A DNA stretch of 11,868 nt from Burkholderiales bacterium (GTDB taxonomy: Bacteria > Pseudomonadota > Gammaproteobacteria > Burkholderiales > Usitatibacteraceae), in contig JADGRS010000055.1 in the NCBI GenBank assembly GCA_017880705.1, forward strand, positions 1-11,868. The letters run 5' to 3'. A program made the translations under genes and the position numbers. Position 1 is the first letter of the stretch. Every line of letters begins with the position of its first letter. Of the stretch, positions 1 to 6,904 are shown one piece after another. Below the pieces are notes generated by a model. It had not been told where the DNA came from, searched no databases, and saw nothing but the letters and a program-made list of their open reading frames with translations.

Positions 1-373
1 CCGCGAGCCACCGCAGCTTGTACGCGTACTTTTCGGAGCCGACCGACTGCCCGTTGGGCACGTAGACGCTCACGATGCGCACGCCCTCGAAGTCCGCCGC
101 GATCACGCGGCTCTGCTCGTCGGCGAACTGCGGAATGCCGCGGCAAACGCCGCTGCCCTCCCTGCGCGAAAGGATCGCGACGCCGTTATAGGTACGCTGC
201 CCGTTGTGGACGCTGCAGTATCCCGCGGTGGCGAGCTCGGCCGCGGGAAACGTAGCGTCCTCGCATTTCGTTTCCTGGAGGCAGATCGCGTCGGGAGAGT
301 GCGCCGCGAGCCAGTCGAGCAGATGCGGCAGGCGCACCCGGAGCGAGTTCACGTTCCAGGTCGCGACTCTCAT
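1..373 (-). CDS. xthA: Exodeoxyribonuclease III (AP endonuclease), 5' part only
   Basis: This is the N-terminal 124 codons of an exonuclease III family enzyme; the rest runs off the left edge. The family cleaves DNA 5' of abasic sites and degrades 3' ends during base-excision repair. The translation begins MRVATWNVNSLRVRLPHLLD. It shows the family's N-terminal strand with Asn7, then LQETK with Glu34, which is the metal-binding glutamate position in E. coli ExoIII. The segments YNGVAILSR and VSVYVPNGQ match the phosphoesterase core. The ATG lies 7 nt after the stop codon of the DUF4124 gene, so the two are probably co-transcribed; no strong Shine-Dalgarno is visible. The catalytic Asp/His at the C-terminus lie outside the window, so intactness cannot be judged. 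Confidence 0.95.
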   Translation of the reverse strand, partial: MRVATWNVNSLRVRLPHLLDWLAAHSPDAICLQETKCEDATFPAAELATAGYCSVHNGQRTYNGVAILSRREGSGVCRGIPQFADEQSRVIAADFEGVRIVSVYVPNGQSVGSEKYAYKLRWLA

Positions 374-380
374 GCGCCGC

Positions 381-938
381 TTATTTCGACGCGGGCTCTG
401 CCGAAGAGTTTTCCGGGGATGCCTTCGGAGGAACGCGCAAGGAAGCCTGTCCCGGCAGGCGCGTCTTCGGATAGCCCGCGTTGTCGAACGCGGCCTGCCA
501 CAGGTCCTCGTCATAGCCCTTGGTCGTGGCCTCGCCGACGACGAGCGTCGGCACGTAGAGGGAGCCGACCAGTTTCTTCAGGGCCTCCCGGTCGGCGTCG
601 TTGTTCTGGGCGTCGCGCTCGGTGTACGGAATGCCACGGCGCTCGAGGAGCTCGCGTCCCTTCACGCACGCGTCGCCGCAATCGCCGCCGGTGTAGAGCG
701 TCACCGGATTGCGCCGCTTCGCGACCTGGGTGGCATACGGCAGCTGCGTGTCCTCGTCGCCGCCGCCACCCAGTCGCTTCTGCGTCGCGTCCTTCGCATC
801 GGCTGGAGGGGGCGAATCCGAAAATTGAACCTTGCCGTCCTTGTCGACCCAGCGGTAGACGTTGGTCTGCGCGTGCGCGAAGCAGGGCGCGACGAGCGCC
901 GCCGCGAGAACGCAATGCGCGAGTGTGCGTGCCTTCAT
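381..938 (-). CDS. Secreted DUF4124 / glutaredoxin-like protein
   Basis: A 185-residue exported protein with two recognisable parts. Residues 1-23 form a Sec signal peptide: basic start, hydrophobic core, likely cleavage after AHA. Residues about 25-60 (TNVYRWVDKDGKVQFSDSPP) match the DUF4124 domain common in proteobacterial periplasmic proteins. Residues about 77-150 resemble a glutaredoxin fold: a VTLYTGGDC strand, then Cys87-Gly-Asp-Ala-Cys91, then a YVPTLVVGE segment with the cis-proline position at Pro130. The cysteines are spaced CX3C rather than CXXC. The C-terminal 30 residues are low-complexity, rich in Pro, Ser, Ala and Glu. A periplasmic thiol or redox role is inferred and the substrate is unknown. 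It lies 11 nt after prlC, behind a strong ribosome binding site, and 7 nt before xthA. Confidence 0.85.
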   Translation of the reverse strand: MKARTLAHCVLAAALVAPCFAHAQTNVYRWVDKDGKVQFSDSPPPADAKDATQKRLGGGGDEDTQLPYATQVAKRRNPVTLYTGGDCGDACVKGRELLERRGIPYTERDAQNNDADREALKKLVGSLYVPTLVVGEATTKGYDEDLWQAAFDNAGYPKTRLPGQASLRVPPKASPENSSAEPASK

Positions 939-942
939 GGGT

Positions 943-950
943 CCTCCCCC
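943..950 (-). promoter_or_regulatory. Ribosome binding site of the DUF4124/glutaredoxin gene
   Basis: GGGGGAGG lies 4 nt before the ATG at 938. Its first G is the last base of the prlC TAG stop codon. This is the strongest Shine-Dalgarno in the window and supports the chosen start, and it suggests coupling to prlC termination. Confidence 0.7.
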
Positions 951-2983
951 TAGGCCCTGAATGTCATTCCATTATGCCGCAGGAGCGCGTCGATCTGCGG
1001 CTTCCTGCCGCGAAACGCGACGAAGGACTCGAGTGCCGGACGGCTGCCTCCGCTCGCGAGGACCTCGCGGCGGAACTTCTCGCCGACCTCGGGATTGAGG
1101 ACTCCCCCTTCCTCGAACGCGCCGTACGCATCGGAAGAGAGCACCTCGGCCCACTTGTAGCTGTAGTACCCGGCCGCGTAGCCGCCCGCGAAGATGTGCG
1201 AGAACTGGTTCGGAAACCGGTTGTAGCCGGGCGCGGGAATCACGGCCACCTTGGCGCGCACCGACTCGAGGAGCTTCAGCACCTCGCCGCGCGCGGGGTC
1301 GAAGTCGAAGTGCAGGTGCATGTCGAACAGCGCGAACTCGAGCTGGCGCACGAACTGCATGCCGCTCTGGAAGTTCTTCGCCGCGATCATGCGGTCGAAT
1401 AGCGCGCGCGGAATGCGCTCGCCGGTGTCGACGTGGCGCGTCATCGGCGCGACGACGTCCCACTCCCAGCAGAAATTCTCCATGAACTGGCTCGGGAGCT
1501 CGACCGCATCCCACTCGACGCCGTTGATGCCCGTGACGCCCAGCACGTCGACCTGGGTGAGGAGCTGGTGCAGGCCGTGGCCGAACTCGTGGAAGAGCGT
1601 ATTCACCTCGTTGTGCGTGAACAGCGCGGGCTTTCCGCCCACGGGCGCGGAGAAATTGCAGGTGAGGAAGGCGACCGGCGTCTGCACGCGACTGCCGCGC
1701 CGCCGGCGGTTGATCGCGTCGTCCATCCATGCGCCGCCCCGCTTGGACTCGCGCGCATAGAGATCGAGGTAGAACTGGCCGATGCGCCCTCCCGCCGCAT
1801 CGCTGATCTCGTAGAAGCGCACCGTCGGGTGCCACGTCTCGGCCTCGGCCCCGCGGATCTTCACGCCGTATATCGTCTCGACGACGCGGAACATCCCGGC
1901 GATCACATCCTCCTCGGGAAAGTACTGCTTCACTTCCTGGTCGGAGAACGAATAGCGCCGCTGGCGCAGCTTCTCGCTCACATAGGCGGCATCGGATGCG
2001 CGCACGTCGGCGAGATTGAGGTCTCCGCGCGCGAATGCGCGCAGCTCCTCCATGTCGCGCTCGGCGAACGGCTTCGATCGCCGCGCGAGATCGTCGAGGA
2101 ACTCGAGAGCCTCCCCGGGCGAAGCGGCCATCTTGGTCGCGAGCGACACGTCGGCGAAGGACGTGTAGCCGAGCAGGCGCGCGCCCTCGGCTCGCAGCTC
2201 CAGCAGGCGCCGGATGTTCGAGGTGTTATCCCACTCGGGCTTGCCGAACTCCGAGGCGCGCGTCACGTACGCGCGATACATGCGCTCGCGCAGGCCATGG
2301 TGGTCGGCGTACTGCATGACTGGCTGGTAGCAAGGCATGTGCAGCGTGAGCTTCCAGCCCTCCCGCCCTTCCTTCGCGGCCGCTTCGCGCGCGGTGTCGC
2401 GCACATCCTGTGGGATGCCGCTCAGCTCGGCTTCGTCTTCGACGAACAGCCCGAAATCGTTGGTGGCGTCGAGGACATTGTCCTGGAAGCGCGAGGCGAG
2501 CTTCGCGAGCTCTTCCTGTATCGCGAGGAAGCGCGCCTTCTCGGGCGGAGGCAGCTCCGCCCCGCCGAGGCGGAAGTCGCGAAGCTCGTTCTCCACATGG
2601 CGCTTCCTTGCCGGCGGAGCGCTCTCGAACGCGCCCGCGGCGCGCAGCGCCTTGAATCCCGCGTGCAGGCGCTGGTCCTGGCCTTGCTCGCTGAAGTATT
2701 GCGTGACCTTCGGCAACGACGCGTTGTAGGCGGTGCGCAGCTCCGGCGAATTCAGCACTGCGTTCAGGTGGCTCACCTGCGCCCACATGCGCGCGAGCTT
2801 CTCGTTGGCGTCGTCGAGGGGCTCCACGAAGTTCTCCCACGTCGGAGCGACGTCGAGCGAGGCGAGGCGCTCGATCGTGCCGCGGCCTTCCGCGATGAGC
2901 CGATCGACCGCGGGCTCGACGTGCTCGGCGCGAATCGACGCAAAGCGCGGCAACGCCGAGAAGTCTAGGAGGGGATTGGGCAT
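950..2983 (-). CDS. prlC: Oligopeptidase A (M3 family zinc metallopeptidase)
   Basis: A 677-residue cytoplasmic zinc peptidase of the M3 (thimet oligopeptidase) family that degrades short peptides and released signal peptides. Length matches E. coli oligopeptidase A (about 680). The zinc site is intact: His465-Glu466-Phe-Gly-His469, with the third ligand Glu495 in VEWDAVELPSQ, aligned by eye with His473/His477/Glu502 of thimet oligopeptidase. The C-terminal substrate-binding segment FSHIFAGGYAAGYYSYKW is present. The N-terminal helical half starts NPLLDFSALPRF, typical of the subfamily. I chose the ATG at 2983 because GGAG sits 6 nt before it; an in-frame GTG at 2995 lies within that ribosome binding site and has none of its own. 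The gene begins 40 nt after pyrC' and is probably read from the same transcript. Confidence 0.96.
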   Translation of the reverse strand: MPNPLLDFSALPRFASIRAEHVEPAVDRLIAEGRGTIERLASLDVAPTWENFVEPLDDANEKLARMWAQVSHLNAVLNSPELRTAYNASLPKVTQYFSEQGQDQRLHAGFKALRAAGAFESAPPARKRHVENELRDFRLGGAELPPPEKARFLAIQEELAKLASRFQDNVLDATNDFGLFVEDEAELSGIPQDVRDTAREAAAKEGREGWKLTLHMPCYQPVMQYADHHGLRERMYRAYVTRASEFGKPEWDNTSNIRRLLELRAEGARLLGYTSFADVSLATKMAASPGEALEFLDDLARRSKPFAERDMEELRAFARGDLNLADVRASDAAYVSEKLRQRRYSFSDQEVKQYFPEEDVIAGMFRVVETIYGVKIRGAEAETWHPTVRFYEISDAAGGRIGQFYLDLYARESKRGGAWMDDAINRRRRGSRVQTPVAFLTCNFSAPVGGKPALFTHNEVNTLFHEFGHGLHQLLTQVDVLGVTGINGVEWDAVELPSQFMENFCWEWDVVAPMTRHVDTGERIPRALFDRMIAAKNFQSGMQFVRQLEFALFDMHLHFDFDPARGEVLKLLESVRAKVAVIPAPGYNRFPNQFSHIFAGGYAAGYYSYKWAEVLSSDAYGAFEEGGVLNPEVGEKFRREVLASGGSRPALESFVAFRGRKPQIDALLRHNGMTFRA

Positions 2984-2989
2984 GACGGA

Positions 2990-2993
2990 CTCC
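2990..2993 (-). promoter_or_regulatory. Ribosome binding site of prlC, deciding the start
   Basis: GGAG in the context GTGGAGTCCGTC precedes the ATG at 2983 with 6 nt spacing. The in-frame GTG at 2995 overlaps this motif, so the longer reading (4 extra residues) is unlikely. Confidence 0.6.
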
Positions 2994-3023
2994 ACTGTGG
3001 GCGTCGCTCGGTCGCGCTCGGAT

Positions 3024-4301
3024 TCAGCCGGTGTGGACGGTGCGCCCGCCGAGTATCGTGCGCACCACGCGCCCCGTGAGCTCGAGGCCCTGGAAGGGGG
3101 TGTTCTTGCCCTGGCTCGCGAGGGCGGAGGGCTGCACCACCCAGGCGCGCGAGGGATCGAAGATGCAAATGTCCGCGGCCGCGCCGGCTTGCAGCGAGCC
3201 CACGGGAACGCCCAGGACCTTCGCCGGGCGAATCGTCACCGCGGCGAGCGTCTCCGCGAGTTTCAGGCCGGTCTCCTTCCCCCACTGCAGCGTGAGCGGA
3301 AGGAGCAGCTCGAGGCCCGTCGCGCCGGGCTCCGCCTCCGCGAACGGCACCTGCTTCGCGTCGTCGTCCACCGGGGTGTGGTCGGAGCACGCCGCGTCGA
3401 TGACGCCTTCGGCCAGGGCCTTGCGCAGGCGATCGCGGTCCGCCGGATCGCGCAGCGGCGGCGAGAGATTGCACTGCGCGTCGAAGTCGCCGATGTCGCG
3501 GTCGCACAGGTGCAGATGGTGCACCCCTACGTCGCAGCTGAGCGGCGCGCCCTGGGCCTTCGCTTGCGCGACCACGGCCACGCCGGCCGCGCTCGAAAGG
3601 CGCGCGATGTGCACGCGCGCGCCGGTCGCGGCCATGAGCTCGATGATCGTGCGCAAGGCGACCGTCTCCGCCATCACGGGAATCGCATGAAGGCCGAGGC
3701 GCGTCGCGACCTCGCCGTCGTGCGCGACGCCGCCGTTCGCCAGGTGCGCGTCCTGCGCGCGCAGCCAGACGGTGAAGCCGAAGGTCGACGCGTAACGCAT
3801 CGCCTGCAGGAGCGTCGCGGGATCCGGGAGCGCCGCGCTTCCCTGGAAGAATCCGACGCACCCCGCTTCGGCGAGCTCGGCCATCTCGGCGAGCCTCTCG
3901 CCCTTCAGCCCCACAGTGAGGGCTCCGAGGGGATGCACGCGCGCGAGATCGAGGCTCGCGGCGCGGCGCGTGAGCATCTCGACGAGCCCCGGCTCGTCGA
4001 GCGGCGGATCGGTGTCGGGAGGGCACGCGAGCGTCGTCACGCCGCCCGCGGCGGCCGCGCGCAGCTCCGACTCGAGCGTCGCCCGGTATTCGAAGCCGGG
4101 CTCGCGCAAACGCGCGGAAAGGTCGACGAGGCCCGGACACGCGACGAGTCCCTGCGCGTCGATCGTCTCGTCGGGGCGGAATCCGTCGGGCGCCTTGTCG
4201 AGGGCGACGATCACGCCGTCGGCGACGTAGATCGAGCCCTTCGCATCGCGACGGGTCGCGGGATCCACCACGCGCGCGCCCTTGATCTCGAGCCTCGTCA
4301 T
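3024..4301 (-). CDS. pyrC': Inactive dihydroorotase-like subunit of aspartate transcarbamoylase (PyrC')
   Basis: A 425-residue amidohydrolase-fold protein of the class I dihydroorotase family with its metal site lost. The canonical D-x-H-x-H-L-R motif reads Asp60-Leu-Ser62-Ala-Arg64-Leu-Arg66, followed by the expected EPG. The next zinc-ligand positions are also changed: LRAQD at 180-184 where HxED is expected, and VHIARLSS at 230-237 with Arg234 in place of His. Asp307 (SDHTP) remains. In Pseudomonas, such a PyrC' has no dihydroorotase activity but is needed for assembly of the PyrB-PyrC' transcarbamoylase dodecamer. The same role is inferred here, so an active dihydroorotase should be encoded elsewhere. 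The gene follows pyrB across a 62-nt repeat array, and its ATG has GAGG 9 nt upstream and overlaps a mini-ORF stop (ATGA). Confidence 0.93.
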   Translation of the reverse strand: MTRLEIKGARVVDPATRRDAKGSIYVADGVIVALDKAPDGFRPDETIDAQGLVACPGLVDLSARLREPGFEYRATLESELRAAAAGGVTTLACPPDTDPPLDEPGLVEMLTRRAASLDLARVHPLGALTVGLKGERLAEMAELAEAGCVGFFQGSAALPDPATLLQAMRYASTFGFTVWLRAQDAHLANGGVAHDGEVATRLGLHAIPVMAETVALRTIIELMAATGARVHIARLSSAAGVAVVAQAKAQGAPLSCDVGVHHLHLCDRDIGDFDAQCNLSPPLRDPADRDRLRKALAEGVIDAACSDHTPVDDDAKQVPFAEAEPGATGLELLLPLTLQWGKETGLKLAETLAAVTIRPAKVLGVPVGSLQAGAAADICIFDPSRAWVVQPSALASQGKNTPFQGLELTGRVVRTILGGRTVHTG

Positions 4302-4375
4302 GTGCAGGCCCTCATCATTGCGACGCCCTCCTCATTGGGACGCCTTCTCATTGGGACGCCTTCTCATTGGGACCC
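4298..4375 (-). repeat. Tandem 16-17 bp repeat array of SD-ATGA units between pyrB and pyrC'
   Basis: On the minus strand, two identical 16-bp units GAAGGCGTCCCAATGA (4363-4348 and 4347-4332) are followed by a 17-bp variant GGAGGGCGTCGCAATGA (4331-4315). A diverged 17-bp unit, TGAGGGCCTGCACATGA (4314-4298), follows, and its ATG is the pyrC' start. The last codons of pyrB (GGGTCCCAATGA, ending at 4364) are a partial copy. Each unit has a purine-rich SD-like run 7-8 nt before an ATGA stop/start overlap. The ATGAs sit at 4367, 4351, 4335, 4318 and 4301. Reading from the pyrB stop gives mini-ORF A (4367-4332, 11 codons), B (4335-4315, 6 codons) and C (4318-4298, 6 codons). Each starts in the stop of the one before, and C ends in the pyrC' start. 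The sequence is seen directly; a role in coupling is inferred. Confidence 0.85.
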
Positions 4376-5317
4376 AAGCATCGACATCACGGCCATGCGC
4401 ACCGCGATGCCGAAGGTCACCTGCGGGAGGATCACGCTCTGGCGCCCGTCGGCCACCGGCGAATCGATCTCGACGCCGCGGTTCATCGGTCCCGGATGCA
4501 TCACGATGGCGTCGGCTTTCGCGTGGACGAGCTTCTCCGCGGTCAGCCCGTAGCACTTGAAGAACTCGCCGGCCGACGGCAGCAGCGCGCCATTCATGCG
4601 CTCGTTCTGGAGGCGCAGCATGATCACGACGTCGCAGCCGCGGATTCCCTCGGTCATGTCGTGGAAGACGCGCACGCCGAGGCGCTCCACCGCCGCGGGC
4701 ATGAGCGTCTTCGGGCCGATGACGCGAAGCTCGGGCACGCCGAGGGTCTTCAGCGCGTGGATCTGCGAACGCGCGACGCGCGAGTGCAGCACGTCGCCCA
4801 CGATCGCCACGGTGAGCGCGGAGAAATCCTTCTTGTAGTGGCGGATGGTGTACATGTCGAGCAGGCCCTGCGTGGGATGCGCATGGCGCCCGTCGCCCGC
4901 GTTGATCACCGCGACCCCGGGCTTCACGTGGCGCGCGATCAGGTGCGCCGCCCCCGATTGCGAGTGCCGCACGATGAACATGTCGGCATCCATCGCCTGC
5001 AGGTTGTAGACGGTGTCGAGCAGCGTCTCGCCCTTGGAGGTCGACGAGGCGCCGACGTTGAGGTTGATCACGTCCGCCGAAAGGCGCTTCGCGGCGATCT
5101 CGAACGTGGTGCGCGTGCGCGTCGAGCCCTCGAAGAACACGTTGAAGATCGTCTTGCCTCGCAGCAGCGGCACCTTCTTCACCTCGCGCTCGCCCACCGA
5201 CACGAACTGGTCCGCCGTGTCGAGAATGTGGCGGATCATCTCCGCGGGCAATCCTTCGGTGGTGAGGAGATGCTTCAGGCGCCCATCGGCGCCGATCTGG
5301 ACGCTCGAGCGCGACAT
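4364..5317 (-). CDS. pyrB: Aspartate carbamoyltransferase catalytic subunit
   Basis: A 317-residue transcarbamoylase joining carbamoyl phosphate to L-aspartate, the committed step of de novo UMP synthesis. The carbamoyl-phosphate loop is Ser65-Thr-Arg-Thr-Arg69, and the [12 protein letters not shown] loop carries Lys95. His147-Pro-Thr-Gln150 and the later [11 protein letters not shown] segment complete the active site. The absence of a regulatory PyrI and the presence of pyrC' next door indicate the PyrB-PyrC' type of enzyme. The ATG at 5317 starts 5 nt after the pyrR stop. An in-frame GTG at 5326 overlaps that stop as GTGA and would add 3 residues; neither has a strong ribosome binding site, so the start is uncertain within 9 nt. 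The reading frame stays open far upstream inside pyrR, but that part is not homologous. The last codons belong to the repeat array. Confidence 0.96.
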   Translation of the reverse strand: MSRSSVQIGADGRLKHLLTTEGLPAEMIRHILDTADQFVSVGEREVKKVPLLRGKTIFNVFFEGSTRTRTTFEIAAKRLSADVINLNVGASSTSKGETLLDTVYNLQAMDADMFIVRHSQSGAAHLIARHVKPGVAVINAGDGRHAHPTQGLLDMYTIRHYKKDFSALTVAIVGDVLHSRVARSQIHALKTLGVPELRVIGPKTLMPAAVERLGVRVFHDMTEGIRGCDVVIMLRLQNERMNGALLPSAGEFFKCYGLTAEKLVHAKADAIVMHPGPMNRGVEIDSPVADGRQSVILPQVTFGIAVRMAVMSMLGSQ

Positions 5318-5322
5318 CGGGC

Positions 5323-5817
5323 TCACGGTCGCTTCACCGCGGCGAAGCGCAGCTTGCCGTTGTCGTTCGACAGGACGAGGTCCTCGTCGCGACCGACCTC
5401 GACCTTCGCGCCGAGGTAGTCGGGGCACATCGGCAGCTCGCGCCCGCCGCGATCGGCGAGGATCGCGAGGCGTACCGCGCGCGGCCTTCCGAAATCGAAG
5501 AGCTCGTTCAGCGCCGCGCGGATGGTGCGGCCCGTATGCAGCACGTCGTCCACCAGGATCACCTCGCGCCCGTCCACCGGGAAGGGGATCTGGCTGCGGC
5601 GCGATTCCCGGTGCAGGCCGATGCGCCCGAAGTCGTCGCGATGCAGCGTCACCGCGAGCAGCCCCAGCGGCGTCGGCAACGCGAGCGCGCGATGCAACCG
5701 GTCGGCGACCCACGCGCCCCCGGTGTAGATGCCGACGAGAGCGGCATCCGGGGCGATCGTGGCGCGCATCGCCTCGGCCATGGTCCGCACCAGGGCCTCG
5801 GGGTCAGGCAGCGACAT
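5323..5817 (-). CDS. pyrR: PyrR: uracil phosphoribosyltransferase / pyr regulator homologue
   Basis: A 164-residue type I phosphoribosyltransferase of the PyrR family. The PRPP loop [13 protein letters not shown] lies at residues 87-99, and [13 protein letters not shown] at 29-41 is the family's N-terminal PPi-loop region. In Gram-positive bacteria PyrR binds pyr leader RNA and causes attenuation. Here I see no room for such a leader: the start lies 14 nt inside ruvX, and pyrB follows after 5 nt with no terminator-like hairpin. Either the protein acts mainly as a uracil phosphoribosyltransferase, or it regulates through a site not visible here. A GAGGGA purine run lies 7 nt upstream of the ATG, inside the ruvX 3' end. 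Confidence 0.94.
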   Translation of the reverse strand: MSLPDPEALVRTMAEAMRATIAPDAALVGIYTGGAWVADRLHRALALPTPLGLLAVTLHRDDFGRIGLHRESRRSQIPFPVDGREVILVDDVLHTGRTIRAALNELFDFGRPRAVRLAILADRGGRELPMCPDYLGAKVEVGRDEDLVLSNDNGKLRFAAVKRP

Positions 5818-6295
5818 GGGATCTTCCCTCGGGCTCGTCGAGATAGCTTTGCAGGATGATCGTCGCCGCGAGGGCGTCGACGTCGGACTTGCGCGAGGCG
5901 CGCGTGCGCGTGTCGCGAAGCTGCGCTTCGGCGGTCGCGGAGGTGAGCGTCTCGTCGACCATCACGACCGGGATTCCGTAGCGCGCCGCGAGCCGCCGCG
6001 CGAACTTGCCCGCGAGCCTGGCCACCCGGTGCTCGGATCCGTCGGCATGATGCGGCTCGCCGACCACGAACGCGACGGGATGCCATTCGGCGACGATGCG
6101 ATCGATCTCGAGCAGGCGCGCCTCGTTGGCCTCGGCCTCGATCGCTCCCAGCGGATTCGCGATGCGCGTCGAGGTCTCGCCCACGGCGAAGCCGATGCGC
6201 TTCGCGCCGAAATCGAATCCGATCACGGTCCCCGAAACGGCTTGCCTGCCGGGGCCTCGACCCTCCTGCGGGGCGCGAGCGCCGGGCGCGGACAT
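5804..6295 (-). CDS. ruvX: RuvX/YqgF family RNase H-fold nuclease
   Basis: A 163-residue protein of the YqgF/RuvX family, an RNase H-fold nuclease linked to 5' pre-16S rRNA processing in E. coli and to Holliday-junction resolution in other studies. Family motifs are intact: VIGFDFGAKRIGFAVGE with catalytic Asp28, VVGEPHHADG, VVMVDETLTSATAEAQL with its acidic DE pair, and KSDVDALAATIILQSYLD. The ATG at 6295 overlaps the algH stop by one base (TGATG), and a GTG directly before it at 6298 is also possible. GGAGG lies 13 nt before the ATG. The chosen start gives about 22 Pro/Gly/Arg-rich residues before the conserved core, longer than usual. The 3' end overlaps pyrR by 14 nt, so translation of the two is likely linked. 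Confidence 0.94.
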   Translation of the reverse strand: MSAPGARAPQEGRGPGRQAVSGTVIGFDFGAKRIGFAVGETSTRIANPLGAIEAEANEARLLEIDRIVAEWHPVAFVVGEPHHADGSEHRVARLAGKFARRLAARYGIPVVMVDETLTSATAEAQLRDTRTRASRKSDVDALAATIILQSYLDEPEGRSHVAA

Positions 6296-6852
6296 CACGC
6301 GTGCCGCGCCTCCTCGGAAAGGTTCGCGGCGTTCACGCCGAGCGAGCTCATCGCGGCCTGGTAGCGGTCCTCGGGAGCCACGTTGAAGATGAGGTCGAGA
6401 TCCGCCTGCACGGTGAGCCAGCCGTTGCGGCCGATCTCGTCCTCGAGCTGGCCTGGCGCCCAGCCCGCATAGCCCAGGGCGACCAGCTGCTCGCTGGGGC
6501 CGCCCCCGGAGGCCATCGCCTCGAGGATGTCGCGCGAGGTGGTGAGGCCGATCTCCCCGACGGGCAGCGTCGATTTCCAGGCGCCCAGCGGGCGATGCAG
6601 CACGAAGCCATGATCGAACTGCACCGGACCGCCGAAGAACACCGGCTGCTCGGCGAGCCGCGACTCGGCGAGCGGGATCTCCACCTGGCGGAACAGCGCG
6701 GCGAGCGTCACCTCGATCGGGCGATTCACGACGATGCCGAGGGCACCCCGGTCGTTGTGCTCGCAGACGAAGGTGAGGGTCCGGGAAAAATTCGGGTCCG
6801 ACATCGCCGGCATGGCGATGAGGAAGTGGCTGGTGAGATTGATCGTTTGCAT
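6295..6852 (-). CDS. algH: AlgH / YqgE family protein (UPF0301)
   Basis: A 185-residue cytoplasmic protein of the YqgE/AlgH family. The N-terminus [20 protein letters not shown] and the following [17 protein letters not shown] are the family signature; FFGGPVQ and [13 protein letters not shown] segments follow in the expected order. AlgH was named for an effect on alginate genes in Pseudomonas, but its biochemical role is unsettled. I chose the ATG at 6852 because homology begins there. The frame is open further upstream, into tonB, but that part is not family sequence. GGTGG sits 3 nt before the ATG and is a weak ribosome binding site. The gene opens the algH-ruvX-pyrR-pyrB-pyrC' run and has a candidate promoter immediately upstream. 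Confidence 0.94.
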   Translation of the reverse strand: MQTINLTSHFLIAMPAMSDPNFSRTLTFVCEHNDRGALGIVVNRPIEVTLAALFRQVEIPLAESRLAEQPVFFGGPVQFDHGFVLHRPLGAWKSTLPVGEIGLTTSRDILEAMASGGGPSEQLVALGYAGWAPGQLEDEIGRNGWLTVQADLDLIFNVAPEDRYQAAMSSLGVNAANLSEEARHA

Positions 6853-6868
6853 GGGCCACCGGTCGCGT

Positions 6869-6897
6869 ATTTTAATCCTTCCCGGGGTTTGGCTCAA
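6869..6897 (-). promoter_or_regulatory. Candidate sigma-70 promoter upstream of algH
   Basis: On the minus strand, TTGAGC (6897-6892, 4 of 6 matches to TTGACA), a 17-bp spacer and TAAAAT (6874-6869, 5 of 6 to TATAAT) lie in the tonB-algH gap, in an AT-richer patch. The expected transcript start near 6862 leaves only about 10 nt before the algH ATG. It could drive the algH-to-pyrC' genes independently of tonB. Seen by eye only; no expression evidence. Confidence 0.5.
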
Positions 6898-6904
6898 TGC
6901 GCCG

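Noticed and set aside
1433..2968. Long plus-strand reading frame (511 codons) opposite prlC
   Set aside because: It is the antisense shadow of a GC-rich, strongly conserved M3 peptidase; the translation is Arg/Ala/His-rich with no recognisable domain.
2996..3023. Short direct repeat CCGAGCG (twice, 10 nt apart) between pyrC' and prlC
   Set aside because: It is seven bases, easily expected by chance in such GC-rich DNA, and not phased on a stop/start overlap like the other two junctions.
2733..4553. Long plus-strand reading frame (606 codons) opposite pyrC'
   Set aside because: It runs antisense through prlC, pyrC' and pyrB, which are all firmly identified. Its composition is that of a high-GC shadow frame.
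5318..5713. N-terminal extension of the pyrB frame through pyrR
   Set aside because: The frame is open but encodes Arg/Ala-rich sequence in a shifted frame of pyrR. PyrB homology begins near the ATG at 5317.
6296..6859. Upstream extension of the ruvX frame across algH
   Set aside because: The stretch is a shifted frame of algH with no RuvX homology; only the part from 6295 downward is the gene.
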